Source: Anaerobacillus isosaccharinicus (GTDB taxonomy: Bacteria > Bacillota > Bacilli > Bacillales > Anaerobacillaceae). From it: a DNA stretch of 64,000 nt. Below are positions 62,774-64,000 of this stretch, piece by piece (within the stretch, counting starts at the first letter, position 1; the number at the start of each line of letters is the position of its first letter). The DNA lies in contig NZ_CP063356.1 of the NCBI RefSeq assembly GCF_001866075.3, positions 310,001 through 374,000 on the forward strand, in the 5' to 3' direction. The position numbers were made by a program, and so were the translations under genes. The notes beneath the pieces are model-generated. The model was not told where the DNA came from. It worked only from the letters and a program-made list of their open reading frames with translations, and did not search any database.

Positions 62774-62957
62774 TTAGCTGAGACACCCGCCATCGCTCTT
62801 GACAAACACGCCAATGGTTTAGCGAGAGGTTTAACAAGGGCGAAGAGGACAAAAGAAGGCATAGCTAAATAAGCCCTTGGTATTTCCATTTTAAACCATT
62901 GGCAAGTTCGGTTTGTCAAGAGTGCGCTCCGCCGATGGCTAGGAAGGGCTCAGCTAA
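62774..62957. repeat. Nested inverted-repeat structure (184 bp)
   Basis: Several pairs nest around one centre: TTAGCTGAG/CTCAGCTAA (62774-62782, 62949-62957), GCCATCG/CGATGGC, CTCTTGACAAAC/GTTTGTCAAGAG (62796-62807, 62911-62922), CCAATGGTTTA/TAAACCATTGG (62811-62821, 62892-62902) and AAGGGC/GCCCTT. It directly follows the transposase stop and could be an IS end or a structured RNA. Confidence 0.7.
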
Positions 62958-62964
62958 ACAAAAG

Positions 62965-64000
62965 TTAGGCAGTTTGCTTACTTATCCAATCCTGGGCAAG
63001 ACCAATAAGAGTTGTCCATCTAGCAGGCATGTTTGGAAGCTTATCTAGCTCAGGAAGCGTTACTGGTACTTTCCCTTCTAAAGCTGAATGTGGTCTTAGA
63101 AAGTTAAAGTAAGCAACGAACAAGGTCACAAAAGAAACAGAACCATGTTCTGACCCGAAACCATGAGTGGATCGATAGTTTCCTTTAAAGGTACGATTTA
63201 GCCGCTCGATAATTTGTTTGAGAGGTCGATATTCCTTTGATACCTCGTCTTCGTTGGTTAAGCCAATTACCTGAATCACCTCAAACGGGATTTGATGCTG
63301 GGCAAAAAAGTGTTGTGCTAATAAGTAAATGGGATTGCCATCGACAACGAAAGTTAGGTTTTCTGGGATTTTCCTAAGCTTTAACAACACTTCGTCTATC
63401 GCTTTAATAGCCGTAGCTGTATCTCGATTGGGTGACACAGGATAAGAGAGAATGACTTTCTTCACGGCATCAAAAAAGAAAAACAGGTAATGCCAACGGC
63501 CATTTACGCGGATGTATGTTTCGTCACCACAGAATTGATCTGAAAGCTCGTAAGGATAGTGATCAATATAAGGTTTCAACCACAATGCCACACTATTTTC
63601 GTAATTTAAAATGCTTTGATGAGAAATTGATACACCATGTACATCTTTCATCAACGCTGCTGTTTTACGGGCTGAAAGTCCATAATTGACGTGATAAGTC
63701 AAAATCAGTCCAAGCGTATGTGGAGACACATAAATTCTTGATAGATCAACTCTCGGTCTCTTTGGTGAATGCTTCGCTAATGGTTGAAAATCAATGTGAA
63801 ACTGGCGGTAAATATAGCGAAGTTTAAAGGCTTGAGGATCTTCTTTGAACCGATTTTTCTCTTTTTGAGTCATCGCATTACGTTTCTGTTGGTAATAAGA
63901 ACAAGCGTCGTTTTTACACTTGTACACATGGAAGTCTTTTCTTTCCTTCACTTTTTCGAGTGTTTTTGAACAGTGAGGGCATTTCAGGATTGCTTCCTTG
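62965..64000 (-). CDS. DDE transposase (partial, runs off window)
   Basis: At least 345 residues. N-terminal zinc finger (CPHC near the window edge, then YKCKNDACSYYQ), helix-turn-helix (LSARKTAALMKDVHGVSISH) and an RNase H-like DDE core: CGDETYIRVNGRWHYL (first Asp), FVVDGNPIY (second Asp) and a later Glu near IIERLNRTFKGNYR. Similar to IS6/IS240-like elements. The 5' end lies beyond base 64000. Confidence 0.9.
   Translation of the reverse strand, partial: KEAILKCPHCSKTLEKVKERKDFHVYKCKNDACSYYQQKRNAMTQKEKNRFKEDPQAFKLRYIYRQFHIDFQPLAKHSPKRPRVDLSRIYVSPHTLGLILTYHVNYGLSARKTAALMKDVHGVSISHQSILNYENSVALWLKPYIDHYPYELSDQFCGDETYIRVNGRWHYLFFFFDAVKKVILSYPVSPNRDTATAIKAIDEVLLKLRKIPENLTFVVDGNPIYLLAQHFFAQHQIPFEVIQVIGLTNEDEVSKEYRPLKQIIERLNRTFKGNYRSTHGFGSEHGSVSFVTLFVAYFNFLRPHSALEGKVPVTLPELDKLPNMPARWTTLIGLAQDWISKQTA

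Overview
The window is a low-GC, Gram-positive, endospore-forming Firmicute chromosome segment (Bacillaceae-like). Evidence: two complete gerA-type germinant receptor operons, strong AGGAGG ribosome binding sites with ATG/TTG/GTG starts, many intrinsic terminators, and Bacillus-type genes (CspB, DegV, YflJ, Dps, fruRKA, HPr/EI). A tungstate uptake operon and an apparent selenoprotein suggest a facultative or strict anaerobe using W/Se enzymes, for example an Anaerobacillus-like species. That assignment is inference.

Layout. 0-4.2 kb: DnaQ-type exonuclease, a cNMP/CBS/DUF294 signalling protein and a NERD protein. 4.3-7.0 kb: a Cys-rich cassette (MarR regulator, ArsP/DUF318 permease, 36-aa CC peptide, CGCGG-type RiPP precursor) with three matching MarR operators, next to a peroxiredoxin-like gene whose active-site codon is an in-frame UGA followed by a SECIS-like hairpin. 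7-18 kb: mostly housekeeping and stress genes (SDRs, GGDEF cyclase, MarR/NmrA pair, Dps, DegV, amidinotransferase-fold hydrolase, CspB). 18.3-22.4 kb and 30.7-34.7 kb: two ger operons with different gene orders, each with a small two-helix membrane protein. 24.0-27.2 kb: a complete 3.2-kb Mu/Tn7-type transposon (DDE transposase, AAA ATPase, zinc-finger protein, small accessory protein) inserted in an XRE regulator gene, with inverted repeats and a 7-bp target duplication. 27.5-43 kb: DUF2294 protein, ABC-2 exporter, flavoprotein, RluF, two tandem HD-GYP genes (one frameshifted), a frameshifted AarF/UbiB kinase with a phasin-like partner, and a Ca2+/Na+ antiporter. 43-48.6 kb: fruR-fruK-fruA-ptsH-ptsI. 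48.8-53.2 kb: DedA, BCCT and MFS transporters. 53.4-55.5 kb: an agr-like quorum-sensing cassette with a serine-type AgrD, no AgrA, and a separate polytopic membrane protein. 55.7-59.1 kb: tupA-regulator-tupB-tupC. 59.4-62.2 kb: antiporter, DedA and YrzF-like kinase genes downstream of a clear yybP-ykoY (Mn2+) riboswitch with its own promoter and tandem terminators. 62.4-64 kb: a DsrE gene with no canonical start, a nested inverted-repeat structure and a DDE transposase running off the window.

Best candidates for follow-up are the UGA-containing peroxiredoxin, the divided agr cassette, the Cys-rich MarR/permease/CGCGG cassette, the Mn riboswitch above a kinase/DedA/antiporter set, and the intact transposon. 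Everything here comes from reading the sequence; no database search was run.
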